In this document: in pieces, positions 36,272 to 45,651 of the stretch
How positions within the stretch are numbered: position 1 is the stretch's first letter
Layout of the letters: the number at the start of each line of letters is the position of its first letter
Assembly: GCA_009926865.1 (NCBI GenBank)
Contig: RFOD01000012.1
Span: forward strand, 1 to 52,563
Reading direction: 5' to 3'
DNA length: 52,563 nucleotides
From: Gammaproteobacteria bacterium
Lineage (GTDB): Bacteria > Pseudomonadota > Gammaproteobacteria > Steroidobacterales > Steroidobacteraceae
Notes under the pieces: model-generated
Told to the model about the DNA's origin: nothing
Databases searched by the model: none
What the model saw: the letters and a program-made list of their open reading frames with translations, nothing else
Position numbers and translations under genes: made by a program

Positions 36272-37330
36272 TCAGGCAAAACGCGCCAATAGGCGACTCA
36301 ATCCCTCACGCTTTGGGCACAGTTTATCGAACGGCACGGCATTCAACGGCTGTTCTGGTGTTCGATTGAGCGCATGGAACTCGGTCTCCTCAGTGGCCCG
36401 ACAATGCAGGAGACCCGTTAGAAACTCTCCTGCCGCGAGCCGTTGCTGTACATGACCGTAAGCTGCATGGGCATCGGTCGGGTCGTATTCTGCGTTTAAT
36501 TTGCGTAGCGCCACCTGGTTGCCATCGTGTAGCTCCACGAATATCCGCTCACCCTCTGCATAGTCCGCAGTGATTTGTGCTTGTCGTGGCACATAATCTG
36601 CCGCGATGGCAGCCGAATAATGTTCGCGGGTAAAGGCATAGCTGCGGGTGGAGCCCTCGTGGTCATTGAAGGTCACGCAAGGAGAAATCACATCAATGAG
36701 CGCAAAGCCGGGATACCGTAATCCTGCCTGAATAAGTGGCACGAGCTGTGCTTTGTCGCCAGAAAAGCTACGAGCCACAAAACCGGCGCCTAAGTTCATG
36801 GCGAGTAACACAGGGTCAATCGGCGACTGACGATTGACCTCACCCTTCTTTGCCTTACTGCCCATATCCGCCGATGCGGAAAATTGCCCCTTAGTCAGAC
36901 CATACACACCGTTGTTTTCGATGATGTACAGCATGTTGAGATTGCGACGAATGGCGTGTGCAAATTGCCCAAGCCCAATGGAAAGCGAATCGCCGTCACC
37001 TGAAATGCCGATGTACATCAACTCCCGATTAGCGGCATTGGCACCCGTCGCAATCGAGGGCATTCGCCCGTGTACGGAATTAAAGCCGTGGCTGCCGTTC
37101 ACAAAATAAGCGGTCGTCTTTGACGAGCAACCGATACCAGACAATTTGACCAATAACTCCGGCTGCAATGATATGCCCCAGCAAGCCTCGGTAATCGCAG
37201 CCGTGATGGAGTCATGCCCACAACCCGCACACAGCGTCGATAGCGCGCCCTCGTAGTCGCGTCGAGTCAAGCCGAGCTCATTACGAGGCAGCCCTGGGTG
37301 ACTGACTTTGGGTTTGGGGATAAATGTCAT
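36272..37330 (-). CDS. 2-oxoacid:ferredoxin oxidoreductase, beta subunit
   Basis: 352 residues. The TPP-binding stretch GISGDGDSLSIGLGQFAHAIRRN and the cluster-ligand region TLCAGCGHDS and GIGCSSK are those of the KorB/PorB family. With the alpha subunit it oxidatively decarboxylates a 2-oxoacid (2-oxoglutarate is likely) to acyl-CoA and reduces ferredoxin. Starts in an ATGA overlap with the alpha gene. Confidence 0.93.
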   Translation of the reverse strand: MTFIPKPKVSHPGLPRNELGLTRRDYEGALSTLCAGCGHDSITAAITEACWGISLQPELLVKLSGIGCSSKTTAYFVNGSHGFNSVHGRMPSIATGANAANRELMYIGISGDGDSLSIGLGQFAHAIRRNLNMLYIIENNGVYGLTKGQFSASADMGSKAKKGEVNRQSPIDPVLLAMNLGAGFVARSFSGDKAQLVPLIQAGLRYPGFALIDVISPCVTFNDHEGSTRSYAFTREHYSAAIAADYVPRQAQITADYAEGERIFVELHDGNQVALRKLNAEYDPTDAHAAYGHVQQRLAAGEFLTGLLHCRATEETEFHALNRTPEQPLNAVPFDKLCPKREGLSRLLARFA

Positions 37331-39165
37331 CGCAAAGCTCCTGCGCGGGCTCGGTGATCTTCTGCCAGATCGGCGAGGACGCCATCAACAATAAAAGCCG
37401 ACGACACGGGTAACCCACTGTAGTGTAGAAGCGAGCGCAATTTCGCTTTTTCGACGCGGGTTTCGAGCGTCAAAAGTGATTTCAGCTGCGCATCACGATT
37501 TTGCTCAACGACGTAGATGAGATCGTGTTCGGCTAAGAATTTCTCCACATCCTCACCGAACGGAAATCCTCGAACGCGTAAATAATCGAGCTGAACGCCG
37601 CGTAGCGCTAACACATCAAGCGCTTCGCGCACGGCCCCATCACAGCTACCAATCGAGACAATCGCACCGTGTGCGTGCCCGGGACCTGACACGATCGCGA
37701 CGGGCACATATCGCTTGGCCGTTTCAAATTTTCGCGTGAGTCGGTCAATGACTTTTTGGTACTCCGCGGCGTCTTCGGTATAGGTACCGAGCTCGGTGTG
37801 CCCCGAGCCGCGAGTAAAATAAGCCCCTTTGGGATGTACGCCTGGGAACGTTCGATACGGAATACCATCCTCATCCGGATCAATATATCGATGAAATTTC
37901 GGAATATTCTCTAAGGCTTCTCGACCGAGTACCTTACCTCGATCGGGTTGATATGAATCATCCCAATCGAGTGGGCGACACATCCAATCGTTCATCCCTA
38001 TATCAAGATCGAGTAACACGATCACAGGGGTCTGCAGCCGCTCGGCTAGATCGAAAGCCTGTACAGCCATGTAAAAGCACTCTTCGGGGTTAGCCGGATA
38101 CAGACAGACATGCTTGGTATCGCCATGCGAGGCGTAAGCCGCTTCCATTAGATCGCACTGCTGAGTACGTGTTGGCATACCTGTTGAAGGCCCAACTCGC
38201 TGAACATCAAAGATAACTGCGGGGATCTCGGCGTAATACGCCAGCCCCAAAAATTCATTCATCAACGACAGCCCGGGGCCCGACGTGGACGTGAACGAAC
38301 GCGCACCGTTCCAATTAGCGCCTAGCACCATCCCAATCGCCGCAAGCTCATCTTCAGCTTGAATGAAGGCATAGTTTGCGCGGCCCGTCTCCTGATCGAC
38401 ACGCGCTTTATCCGCAAAACCCTTAAACGCATCCATCAAAGAAGTCGATGGCGTGATGGGATACCACGCTGCCACAGTCGCCCCAGCATACACACAACCC
38501 AAAGCCGCGGCGGTATTACCATCAATCATCAAATGGCCCGCTGTTTCGTTCATCGGCGCCACGCGTAGCGGTAGCGGACACGGCAAATGGGTTTTAGCGT
38601 AGTCGTACCCAAGCTGTATTGCCCGCATATTGGCTTCGATCAAGGCGGGCTTTTTGGCATAGGTTTCACCCAAAAGCTCGCGAATACGCGTCAGATCTAA
38701 ATCTAGTAATGCCGCTAAGACCCCGGCGTAGCAAATATTCTTCATCAGGATTCGCGTTCGAACCCCATCAAAGTTTTCGTTACACATGCGGGCAAGCGGT
38801 GCTCCCAGCACGGTCACATCCCCTCGCTGTAGCAACGCTGGACGCGGCCAACTGGAGTCATACAACACATAGCCACCCGAGGCCACTTCGCGAATATCCC
38901 GCGCATAGGTCTCGGCATTCATACAAACCATCAGATCCACTTGTCCGGAGCGGGCGACATAGCCATCGCGCGATACACGGATTTCATACCAAGTGGGCAA
39001 CCCCTGAATATTGGATGGGAAGTAGTTCTTCCCCATCACGGGGATACCGCTGCGAAAAATGGATTTCATCAACAGCGTATTCGCACTCGCTGAACCCGTC
39101 CCGTTGACGGTTGCAATCTTTAGGGCGAAATCGTTGATGCGATCCGGCGGATTAACCGGTGTCAT
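37327..39165 (-). CDS. 2-oxoacid:ferredoxin oxidoreductase, gamma–alpha subunit
   Basis: 612 residues. Residues 1–190 are the gamma domain (VNGTGSASANTLLMKSIF), the rest the alpha pyrimidine-binding domain with YPITPSTSLMDAF, QAEDELAAIGMVLGANW and TSGPGLSLMNEFLG. This fused layout is typical of KorA in aerobes and microaerophiles. ATG overlaps the flavoprotein gene by 4 nt, so all three subunits are coupled. Confidence 0.93.
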   Translation of the reverse strand: MTPVNPPDRINDFALKIATVNGTGSASANTLLMKSIFRSGIPVMGKNYFPSNIQGLPTWYEIRVSRDGYVARSGQVDLMVCMNAETYARDIREVASGGYVLYDSSWPRPALLQRGDVTVLGAPLARMCNENFDGVRTRILMKNICYAGVLAALLDLDLTRIRELLGETYAKKPALIEANMRAIQLGYDYAKTHLPCPLPLRVAPMNETAGHLMIDGNTAAALGCVYAGATVAAWYPITPSTSLMDAFKGFADKARVDQETGRANYAFIQAEDELAAIGMVLGANWNGARSFTSTSGPGLSLMNEFLGLAYYAEIPAVIFDVQRVGPSTGMPTRTQQCDLMEAAYASHGDTKHVCLYPANPEECFYMAVQAFDLAERLQTPVIVLLDLDIGMNDWMCRPLDWDDSYQPDRGKVLGREALENIPKFHRYIDPDEDGIPYRTFPGVHPKGAYFTRGSGHTELGTYTEDAAEYQKVIDRLTRKFETAKRYVPVAIVSGPGHAHGAIVSIGSCDGAVREALDVLALRGVQLDYLRVRGFPFGEDVEKFLAEHDLIYVVEQNRDAQLKSLLTLETRVEKAKLRSLLHYSGLPVSSAFIVDGVLADLAEDHRARAGALR

Positions 39166-40949
39166 GATGTCACTCCATGCTCAAGGGCATGCGGCCATTT
39201 GACATAGGATTTCTGCATGTCCCAAGCCGCGGTGGGACAACGCTCTGCGCATAGTCCGCAGTGCACGCAGAGATCCTCATCTTTCACCATCACCCGCTCG
39301 GTAAATTTGAGTGGCTCACTCACAAATAACGCCTGCTCTAGATTTCGCGCTGGCACCTTTAAGCGTTCACGTAACTCTGGCTCGGGCGCTGGCTCAATCA
39401 TAGTCAAGCAATCGACAGGACAGATATCGATGCAGGCATCACATTCGATACAGGCTTTAGCGGAAAAGACCGTCTGCACATCGCAGTTGAGGCAGCGCTG
39501 CACCTCTTCCGCAGCTTGCTCTGCAGAAAAGCCCAGTTCTACCTCTATGTTAATTTTCTTGAATCGCTCCTTGATTGAAATATGGGGAACTAAGCGACGC
39601 TCATGAGCACTGTAATCATTGGCGTATGACCACTCGTGCATACCCATCTTGCGACTTTGCAGATTGAGCCCAGGTGGCCGTCGGTCTTTGACCGACTCGC
39701 CATAACAATGACGGTGAATGGAGATTGCCGCCTGATGGGCCTGCTCAACTGACCAGATGATATTCTTTGGCCCGAATGCAGCGTCTCCACCGAAAAATAC
39801 TTCGGGTCGTGTGCTTTGAAACGTCACCGGATCCACTTTCGGCAATTCCCAACGGTCAAACTCGATGCCCAGATCGCGCTCAATCCAGGGAAACGCATTC
39901 TCTTGCCCGATCGCCAAGATGACATCATCGGCCTCAAAGAATTCTTCTCCCACAATACGCTCACTAGTGATGCGACCTTGAGCATCAAGCTCGTATTCCA
40001 TCACCTCAAAGGTCATGCCCTGTAGGCGGTCGTCTTTCAGATCAAAGGACTTAGGCGACCGATTGACGATAATTTCAACACTTTCAGCCTCGGCATCTTC
40101 AAGCTCCCAAGCCGAAGCCTTGAAGAATTGTCTCGGCTTTCGCGCCATGACTTTGACGCGTTTAGCGCCTAGTCGTAGAGCGCTTCGACAGCAATCCATT
40201 GCGGTGTTGCCTACGCCAATAATTAAAACTTGCTCGCCAATCTTATCGACATGACCAAAAGCGATGGACTCGAGCCAATTGATACCGATATGTACATTCG
40301 CACTGGCCTCCTCGCGACCCGGCAAGCTCAATTCTTTTCCTTTCGGAGCACCTGATCCGACGAAGATCGCATCAAAACCTTGAGCCAATAGTTCGGCCAT
40401 TGACTCAATGCGCTGCCCGAGACGTAGATCCACACCCATATCGACGATCGTAGCGATTTCTTCGTCGATGACACTCCCGGGCAAGCGGAACGCTGGGATA
40501 TTGGTACGCATCAAGCCGCCCGCGGTCTTGAACTGCTCAAAGATGGTGATGTCGTAGCCGAGCGGCATCAAATCATTGGCGACAGTCAAAGAGGCACAGC
40601 CCGCGCCAATACACGCTACACGGTAGCCGTTTTTTTGGGCAGGAACGGGCGGCAAAGCCGAGCGATACTCATCCTTATTGTCTGCGGCAACCCGTTTGAG
40701 TCGGCAAATGGCGACAGGCTTATCCTCGATTCGTCCGCGCCGGCATGCCGGCTCACAGGGTCGATCGCACACGCGCCCGAGAATGCCCGGGAAGACGTTG
40801 GATCGCCGGTTGACGAGATAAGCCTCGGTGAAACGTCCCTGAGCAATTAATCGAATGTACTCTGGAACATCCGTATGGGCTGGACACGCCCACTGACAAT
40901 CCACGACCTTATGGAAATAGTTCGCGTCTGCCGTATTCGTCGACGACAT
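39162..40949 (-). CDS. GltD-like FAD/NAD(P) oxidoreductase with two C-terminal 4Fe-4S sites
   Basis: 595 residues. N-terminal Cys-rich block (CQWACPAHTD, RVCDRPCEPACRRG) and glutamate-synthase small-subunit-like FAD (CIGAGCASLTVANDL) and NAD(P) (LIIGVGNTAMDCCRSA) domains, then two ferredoxin clusters, CIECDACIDICPVDC and CVHCGLCAERCP. It probably links the oxoacid oxidoreductase to NAD(P), taking electrons by its built-in ferredoxin domain. First gene of the operon, divergent from DUF971. Confidence 0.92.
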   Translation of the reverse strand: MSSTNTADANYFHKVVDCQWACPAHTDVPEYIRLIAQGRFTEAYLVNRRSNVFPGILGRVCDRPCEPACRRGRIEDKPVAICRLKRVAADNKDEYRSALPPVPAQKNGYRVACIGAGCASLTVANDLMPLGYDITIFEQFKTAGGLMRTNIPAFRLPGSVIDEEIATIVDMGVDLRLGQRIESMAELLAQGFDAIFVGSGAPKGKELSLPGREEASANVHIGINWLESIAFGHVDKIGEQVLIIGVGNTAMDCCRSALRLGAKRVKVMARKPRQFFKASAWELEDAEAESVEIIVNRSPKSFDLKDDRLQGMTFEVMEYELDAQGRITSERIVGEEFFEADDVILAIGQENAFPWIERDLGIEFDRWELPKVDPVTFQSTRPEVFFGGDAAFGPKNIIWSVEQAHQAAISIHRHCYGESVKDRRPPGLNLQSRKMGMHEWSYANDYSAHERRLVPHISIKERFKKINIEVELGFSAEQAAEEVQRCLNCDVQTVFSAKACIECDACIDICPVDCLTMIEPAPEPELRERLKVPARNLEQALFVSEPLKFTERVMVKDEDLCVHCGLCAERCPTAAWDMQKSYVKWPHALEHGVTS

Positions 40950-41087
40950 ACTGAGTTACCCCCGCCGTGTGGAATAGCCCACGACCCCCCGAGTATCTGG
41001 CAGTGCAACGCAAATGTCATCGTGGACAACTGTTGGACGGCGGGTAGGATGCGCACTAAACCACGTCATGGATTGAGGCTAACCCTA

Positions 41088-41429
41088 ATGAACGCTCCGA
41101 CCGAGCTGCGCCTGCGACGTCAGTCGAAACTCCTCGAGGTCGCCTTCAGCGACACGGAGCGCTACCAACTCCCCTTCGAGTTCTTACGGGTTCATTCGCC
41201 TTCCGCTGAGGTCAAAGGCCATGGTCCGGGTCAAGAAACGCTCGTACTCGGTAAACAAACTGTCGACGTGGTTGCGATCGAGCCCGTTGGACAATACGCG
41301 ATCCGTCTGAGCTTCGATGATGGTCACGACACCGGGCTCTATAGCTGGAAATATCTACGCGAACTTGGGCAATCCCAGCACTTGCTATGGCAGCGGTATT
41401 TAGCGCGCGTAGCCGCCGCCACCCGCTAA
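41088..41429 (+). CDS. DUF971 protein (GBBH-like N-terminal domain)
   Basis: 113 residues from ATG 41088, with GAGG 9 nt upstream. [33 protein letters not shown] and the ending [21 protein letters not shown] are characteristic. The family resembles the N-terminal domain of gamma-butyrobetaine hydroxylase; standalone forms occur next to ubiE or hslU and may help iron–sulfur protein assembly. It precedes a terminator and the ubiEJB run. Confidence 0.92.
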   Translation: MNAPTELRLRRQSKLLEVAFSDTERYQLPFEFLRVHSPSAEVKGHGPGQETLVLGKQTVDVVAIEPVGQYAIRLSFDDGHDTGLYSWKYLRELGQSQHLLWQRYLARVAAATR

Positions 41430-41460
41430 AACTCGCCGCTTAGCCCCTCTTTGCACACGC

Positions 41461-41489
41461 AAAAAAAAGGCCGAGGAACCCCCTCGGCC
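41461..41489. terminator. Hairpin terminator after DUF971
   Basis: GGCCGAGG (41469–41476) pairs with CCTCGGCC (41482–41489) around AACCC; eight A residues precede it, giving a strong T-run on the minus strand, with only ATTTAG on the plus side. Confidence 0.72.
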
Positions 41490-41670
41490 ATTTAGTCCCT
41501 TCTTGTTTTTTTTAACCCCCGTTCGGCCGGCCCCTTTCGGCGCCGGTACGCGTCGGCACTTTGTACGCCAGTTTTTTCCGAAAAGCCAGCACCTGCCGCC
41601 CGAAACCCGTCAATCGCTGCACTTTGAATATAAGCCGGTACAATGGTCGGCCCTATTGAGAGTGCGCAGT

Positions 41671-42429
41671 ATGTCGTCGACTGGCCACGAAAAAACCACG
41701 CATTTTGGCTTCGAAGAGGTTGCCTGGTCAGAGAAGGCGCGCCGGGTCAGGGGTGTTTTTGACTCTGTCGCGCCGAAATATGACCTGATGAATGACCTCA
41801 TGTCCGGTGGTTTACATCGGCTGTGGAAGTCCTTCACGTTATCGCAAACGGGCTTGCGGCCTGGGCAGCGTGCGCTCGATGTCGCGGGGGGTACCGGTGA
41901 CCTCGCCCATGGTATGGCTAAACAAGTCGGTCACGACGGACTGGTTGTACTCTCGGATATCAATGGCGCCATGTTGAGTCACGGTCGAGATCGTTTGATC
42001 GATCAGGGTCAGTTAAGCGGTTTGGCTTACACGCAGGCGAATGCCGAGTGTCTACCCTTTGCAGACGCGAGCTTTGATTGCGTCACCATCGGTTTTGGAC
42101 TGCGTAATGTCACGGACAAAGCCCGTGCCATTGCTTCCATGCGGCGCGTCCTTAAACCAGGCGGCCAGCTCCTTATCCTCGAGTTCTCGCAGCCCGTCGC
42201 TCCAGGACTCAAGCCGGTGTACGACGCGTACTCATTCAATGTTCTGCCAGTGCTTGGACAGCTCGTGGCCGGTGATGCCGCCAGTTATCGCTACCTTGCC
42301 GAATCGATCCGCAAACACCCCAATCAGGAAACACTACTCGGAATGATGCGTGACGTCGGCCTTGAAGACTGCCGCTATCACAACCTCAGTGGCGGCATTG
42401 TCGCCTTGCACCGCGGCTATCGTTACTGA
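41671..42429 (+). CDS. ubiE: Ubiquinone/menaquinone methyltransferase UbiE
   Basis: 252 residues. [26 protein letters not shown] is the UbiE start, [14 protein letters not shown] is the SAM site and [16 protein letters not shown] and the end [17 protein letters not shown] are conserved. It C-methylates the demethoxy-quinone ring. ATG 41671 is chosen because homology begins there; earlier in-frame codons lie in the terminator region. First of ubiE–ubiJ–ubiB. Confidence 0.96.
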   Translation: MSSTGHEKTTHFGFEEVAWSEKARRVRGVFDSVAPKYDLMNDLMSGGLHRLWKSFTLSQTGLRPGQRALDVAGGTGDLAHGMAKQVGHDGLVVLSDINGAMLSHGRDRLIDQGQLSGLAYTQANAECLPFADASFDCVTIGFGLRNVTDKARAIASMRRVLKPGGQLLILEFSQPVAPGLKPVYDAYSFNVLPVLGQLVAGDAASYRYLAESIRKHPNQETLLGMMRDVGLEDCRYHNLSGGIVALHRGYRY

Positions 42430-42449
42430 TCCCTCGGATCGAACATCTC

Positions 42450-43112
42450 GTGCTTATCGAACCTCTGGAAAATTTGCTCAATCGAAATTTGAGTCGCTCA
42501 CCCGCTGCGCGCCAACTATGTGCCTCACTACGAAACGCAGCGCTCGGAATACATATTAAGGATATTGAGCAATATATCCGAGTACAGTCTTTGGGTTCTT
42601 CTTTGAAGCTCACTCGGGGGCAACCAGCAGAGCGCTTGTCGCTCGGCGAAACTGCTGTAGAAATTTCTGGTAGCCCCATAAATTTAATGGCCATGCTGAT
42701 GAGTGACTCTCAATCAGCCAATCGTCAACGATTACTCAACACACGAGCCGTGCAGATTCAAGGAAATGCCGCGGTCCTCGAGCAATATCAACAACTACTC
42801 CAACTACTGCGTCCCGAGCTTGCGGAGGAACTGGAATCTTTGCTAGGTGACACCACGATGGGGCGTACGATCGCCCATCAGGCAGGACAATGGCTACAGT
42901 CCTTGCTCTACTTCGGACGTCATGCGACGCAAACCGCAAGCTTAAATTTGGCAGAGTACTTCGCACACGAACGTGGTGATCTTGTCCCGCGCGCAGAGGC
43001 TGAGCAATTTTTATCTGATGTCGACGGTATGCGTGAACGCGCCGATCGACTGCAAGCTCGCCTACAACGACTGATGGAAAGCACGGTCCCCGCCGAGGAT
43101 GCGGCACCATGA
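42450..43112 (+). CDS. ubiJ: Ubiquinone biosynthesis accessory factor UbiJ (SCP2 domain)
   Basis: 220 residues from GTG 42450. The SCP2 lipid-binding domain covers about residues 15–115 (SLKLTRGQPAERLSLGETAVEISGSPINLMAM-type region), followed by helices that interact with UbiK. It holds quinone intermediates in the soluble Ubi complex. Overlaps ubiB by 4 nt. Confidence 0.9.
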   Translation: MLIEPLENLLNRNLSRSPAARQLCASLRNAALGIHIKDIEQYIRVQSLGSSLKLTRGQPAERLSLGETAVEISGSPINLMAMLMSDSQSANRQRLLNTRAVQIQGNAAVLEQYQQLLQLLRPELAEELESLLGDTTMGRTIAHQAGQWLQSLLYFGRHATQTASLNLAEYFAHERGDLVPRAEAEQFLSDVDGMRERADRLQARLQRLMESTVPAEDAAP

Positions 43113-44695
43113 AATGGTCCGTCTTTGCACGTATTGTGCAAATTCAGCGCGTACTCGTCCGTCACGGACTCGATGAGTTTGTCGCAGCGACTCATCTCTA
43201 TCGGCCCCTACGTTTTCTGTTTCTTGCGTCGCCTTGGACTTGGTTTGAGCGTCGTCGAGGGGGATCGCGGGGTGAACGCCTGCGCTTGGCGCTAGAGGAA
43301 CTTGGCCCCATTTTCATCAAATTGGGTCAGGCACTCTCGACGCGTCGTGATTTACTGCCGCTCGATATTGCCGATGAGCTCGCCAAGCTACAGGATCGGG
43401 TACCGCCATTCGAAGGTAGCCTCGCCAAGCTGAGTATCGAAAAGGCCTTCGCCAAACCGGTGAGCGAGATATTTTCGCGCTTTGACGAAACACCGCTCGC
43501 GGCCGCGTCGATTGCTCAAGTGCATGTGGCGCGTTTTTCGCCGACCGCTGCGCAACTTTGCGGAGCACCTCCCGACGAAGATGTGATTGTCAAAGTATTG
43601 CGCCCAGGGATGCGCGAGCGTATCGAAAGTGATTTAGAGGTGATGCACACGATCGCAGCGATCGCCAAACGTAATTCCTCCGAGGCGCGTCGGCTGCGCG
43701 TCGACGAAATCGTGGATGAGTACGAAAAAACCATCCTCGATGAATTAGATCTCATGCGTGAAGCAGCGAACGCATCACAATTACGCCGTAATTTCGAAAA
43801 TTCAGATCTCCTGCATGTACCTGCAGTTTATTGGGATTTTTGTCGTGTCAATGTGATGGTGATGGAGCGAATCCGTGGAGTCACTATTAGCGACATGCAG
43901 ACCCTGCGACGCCTAAATACCAATATTCCACTTTTGGCGACTAACGGCGTCAAAATATTTTTTACGCAGGTCTTCCGCCATAACTTCTTCCACGCCGACA
44001 TGCACCCCGGAAATATTTTCGTACTGGTGGATGATCCCGCTAGCCCCCGCTATGCGGCGGTGGATTTTGGGATTGTAGGAACATTAGATCTTCGCGATCA
44101 AAACTACCTCGCCGAGAATTTTCTAGCGGTTTTCGATCGCGATTATCGACGAGTTGCAGAACTACACGTCGAGTCCGGCTGGGTCCCACGTGATACGCGG
44201 GTCGATGAAATGGAGTCCGCAATCCGCACGGTGCTTGAGCCTATCTTTAACAAGCCCATTAAAGATATTTCTTTTGGTACTGTTCTCTTGCGATTGTTTG
44301 ATATCTCTCGTCGCTTTGACATGCGGATTCAGCCACAACTGATTCTGTTACAAAAGACTTTGCTTAATATTGAAGGTTTAGGGCGCGAGCTCTACCCCGA
44401 GCTCGATATCTGGCAAACCGCAGCGCCTATTTTGCGCGAGTGGATGCGCGAGCGTATGAGTCTACGCACGCAGCTCAAACATATCCGTAGACAGATTCCA
44501 GATGTATTAACCGTCGCGCGCGCCCTGCCGGCGCTGGCAAAAATCGCCGTGCAGCAGGCTCAAGATGGCACCTTAAAGTGGGCAGCTGAAGAGGAACTCG
44601 CTGCGCTACGCGAAGAAATTCGTCGTAGCGAACGGCGTCGGAGTGCGACCACGATCTCGCTGTCGCACTCGGCTTGGGTGGCATTATATGGCTAG
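43109..44695 (+). CDS. ubiB: UbiB atypical kinase/ATPase, C-terminus lost by a frameshift
   Basis: 528 residues to TAG 44695. The UbiB signatures are intact: RLRLALEELGPIFIKLGQALSTRRDLLP (KxGQ loop), AASIAQVHVA, NFFHADMHPGNIFV and VDFGIVG. After ISLS the frame ends in HSAWVALYG. Reading one base later, at 44665, gives 36 residues (ALGLGGIIWLGFGLIPGAFG followed by a second hydrophobic stretch to WGRS) ending at TAG 44773–44775. This is the two-helix membrane anchor UbiB needs, so a single base is missing near 44660–44665, by mutation or sequencing error. As written the protein lacks its anchor. Confidence 0.9.
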   Translation: MKWSVFARIVQIQRVLVRHGLDEFVAATHLYRPLRFLFLASPWTWFERRRGGSRGERLRLALEELGPIFIKLGQALSTRRDLLPLDIADELAKLQDRVPPFEGSLAKLSIEKAFAKPVSEIFSRFDETPLAAASIAQVHVARFSPTAAQLCGAPPDEDVIVKVLRPGMRERIESDLEVMHTIAAIAKRNSSEARRLRVDEIVDEYEKTILDELDLMREAANASQLRRNFENSDLLHVPAVYWDFCRVNVMVMERIRGVTISDMQTLRRLNTNIPLLATNGVKIFFTQVFRHNFFHADMHPGNIFVLVDDPASPRYAAVDFGIVGTLDLRDQNYLAENFLAVFDRDYRRVAELHVESGWVPRDTRVDEMESAIRTVLEPIFNKPIKDISFGTVLLRLFDISRRFDMRIQPQLILLQKTLLNIEGLGRELYPELDIWQTAAPILREWMRERMSLRTQLKHIRRQIPDVLTVARALPALAKIAVQQAQDGTLKWAAEEELAALREEIRRSERRRSATTISLSHSAWVALYG

Positions 44696-44771
44696 GCTTT
44701 GGCTTGATCCCAGGGGCGTTCGGCGCCTTACTGATCGTCGGCGCGATCATCACCTGGGCATGGGGACGCAG

Positions 44772-45626
44772 TTAGCGCGCCGAACAGCCGTCTTTGAACT
44801 CAACGGTTAATTCGGTAGGCGTTCTGAGTAACATCAAAATATCGCCAGGACTACCGGAGTCCGGTCCGCCATGCACGATTCCCGCTGGGCGGTGAAAGTA
44901 GCCTCCAGGCCGATAATCAAAACGAGTTTTGCCGTCAGGTAGGCATTCATACAAGCGGTAGTCGCCCTCCACGAGGTAGACCTCCTCAACGGTGCGATGG
45001 ACTTCCCACGGTAATACGAGATCGGGTCCGGCGCGTAACAGCCACGTCCACCGGCCCGTTACATCATCTTTGAAAAGGCTGCGGATCTCGAGCTTCAACG
45101 CGACGCCGGTATCGCGCTGTGACACGCTACTGCCACCCCAATCCGTTGCGGTGGTACGGACGATTCGCGGTTCAGCCGGATCGCCAGATCGTGGTGGGTC
45201 AAAGAACACTAATAACTTGGCGGGTTTCTCGGTATGTAGGGTGTCCGCGCGGAAACCCGCCGGCCATTGCAAATAATCATATCGCGTCAGCCGCTCGTCA
45301 CCCAAATAGAGTTCCCCATCGAGCACCAAGATTTCTAGGGCCAGCATGGGCGCCGATGCCTCGCGGGGCTGCCCCTCTCGGCCCGATCTCGACCAACGCC
45401 AGTTTGCGGGTAGCTCAATTTCGGCGACCAAGCGACCGTCTGTATAGCGATGCAGAATACGCCCAGGTGCGAAGCTGAATTCGATGATGGGCTGTTGCTC
45501 ATCCGCCGCGCCGAGATGGCGTCCAAATACTGCTTCTTTTGATAAAGCGGGCGAATCAGGCGGCGATGCGGATACCCCTGCGTGAAGCATTATCGCCATC
45601 ATGCACCCCATGAGTTGTTTTCTCAT
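44772..45626 (-). CDS. Secreted bicupin protein (DUF4437-like)
   Basis: 284 residues with a signal peptide (to about residue 20, GVSASPP). Two cupin-like halves are seen: one around LALEILVLDGELYLGDERLTRYDYLQWPAGF, another around VHRTVEEVYLVEGDYRLYE with YRPGGYFHRPAGIVHGG. The His pattern is consistent with metal binding. It is 25 nt after the TonB receptor and probably cotranscribed. Its stop overlaps the reconstructed ubiB stop by 3 bases. Function unknown. Confidence 0.72.
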   Translation of the reverse strand: MRKQLMGCMMAIMLHAGVSASPPDSPALSKEAVFGRHLGAADEQQPIIEFSFAPGRILHRYTDGRLVAEIELPANWRWSRSGREGQPREASAPMLALEILVLDGELYLGDERLTRYDYLQWPAGFRADTLHTEKPAKLLVFFDPPRSGDPAEPRIVRTTATDWGGSSVSQRDTGVALKLEIRSLFKDDVTGRWTWLLRAGPDLVLPWEVHRTVEEVYLVEGDYRLYECLPDGKTRFDYRPGGYFHRPAGIVHGGPDSGSPGDILMLLRTPTELTVEFKDGCSAR

Positions 45627-45651
45627 GGGAGAGCATGATAGCGATCATCGC

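Noticed and set aside
38619-39107. 162-codon forward frame within the oxoacid oxidoreductase alpha gene
   Set aside because: Low-complexity Arg/Ser/Pro product inside a clearly conserved gene.
41503-41670. N-terminal extension of UbiE
   Set aside because: No homology to UbiE, begins just behind the terminator, and ATG 41671 matches the family start.
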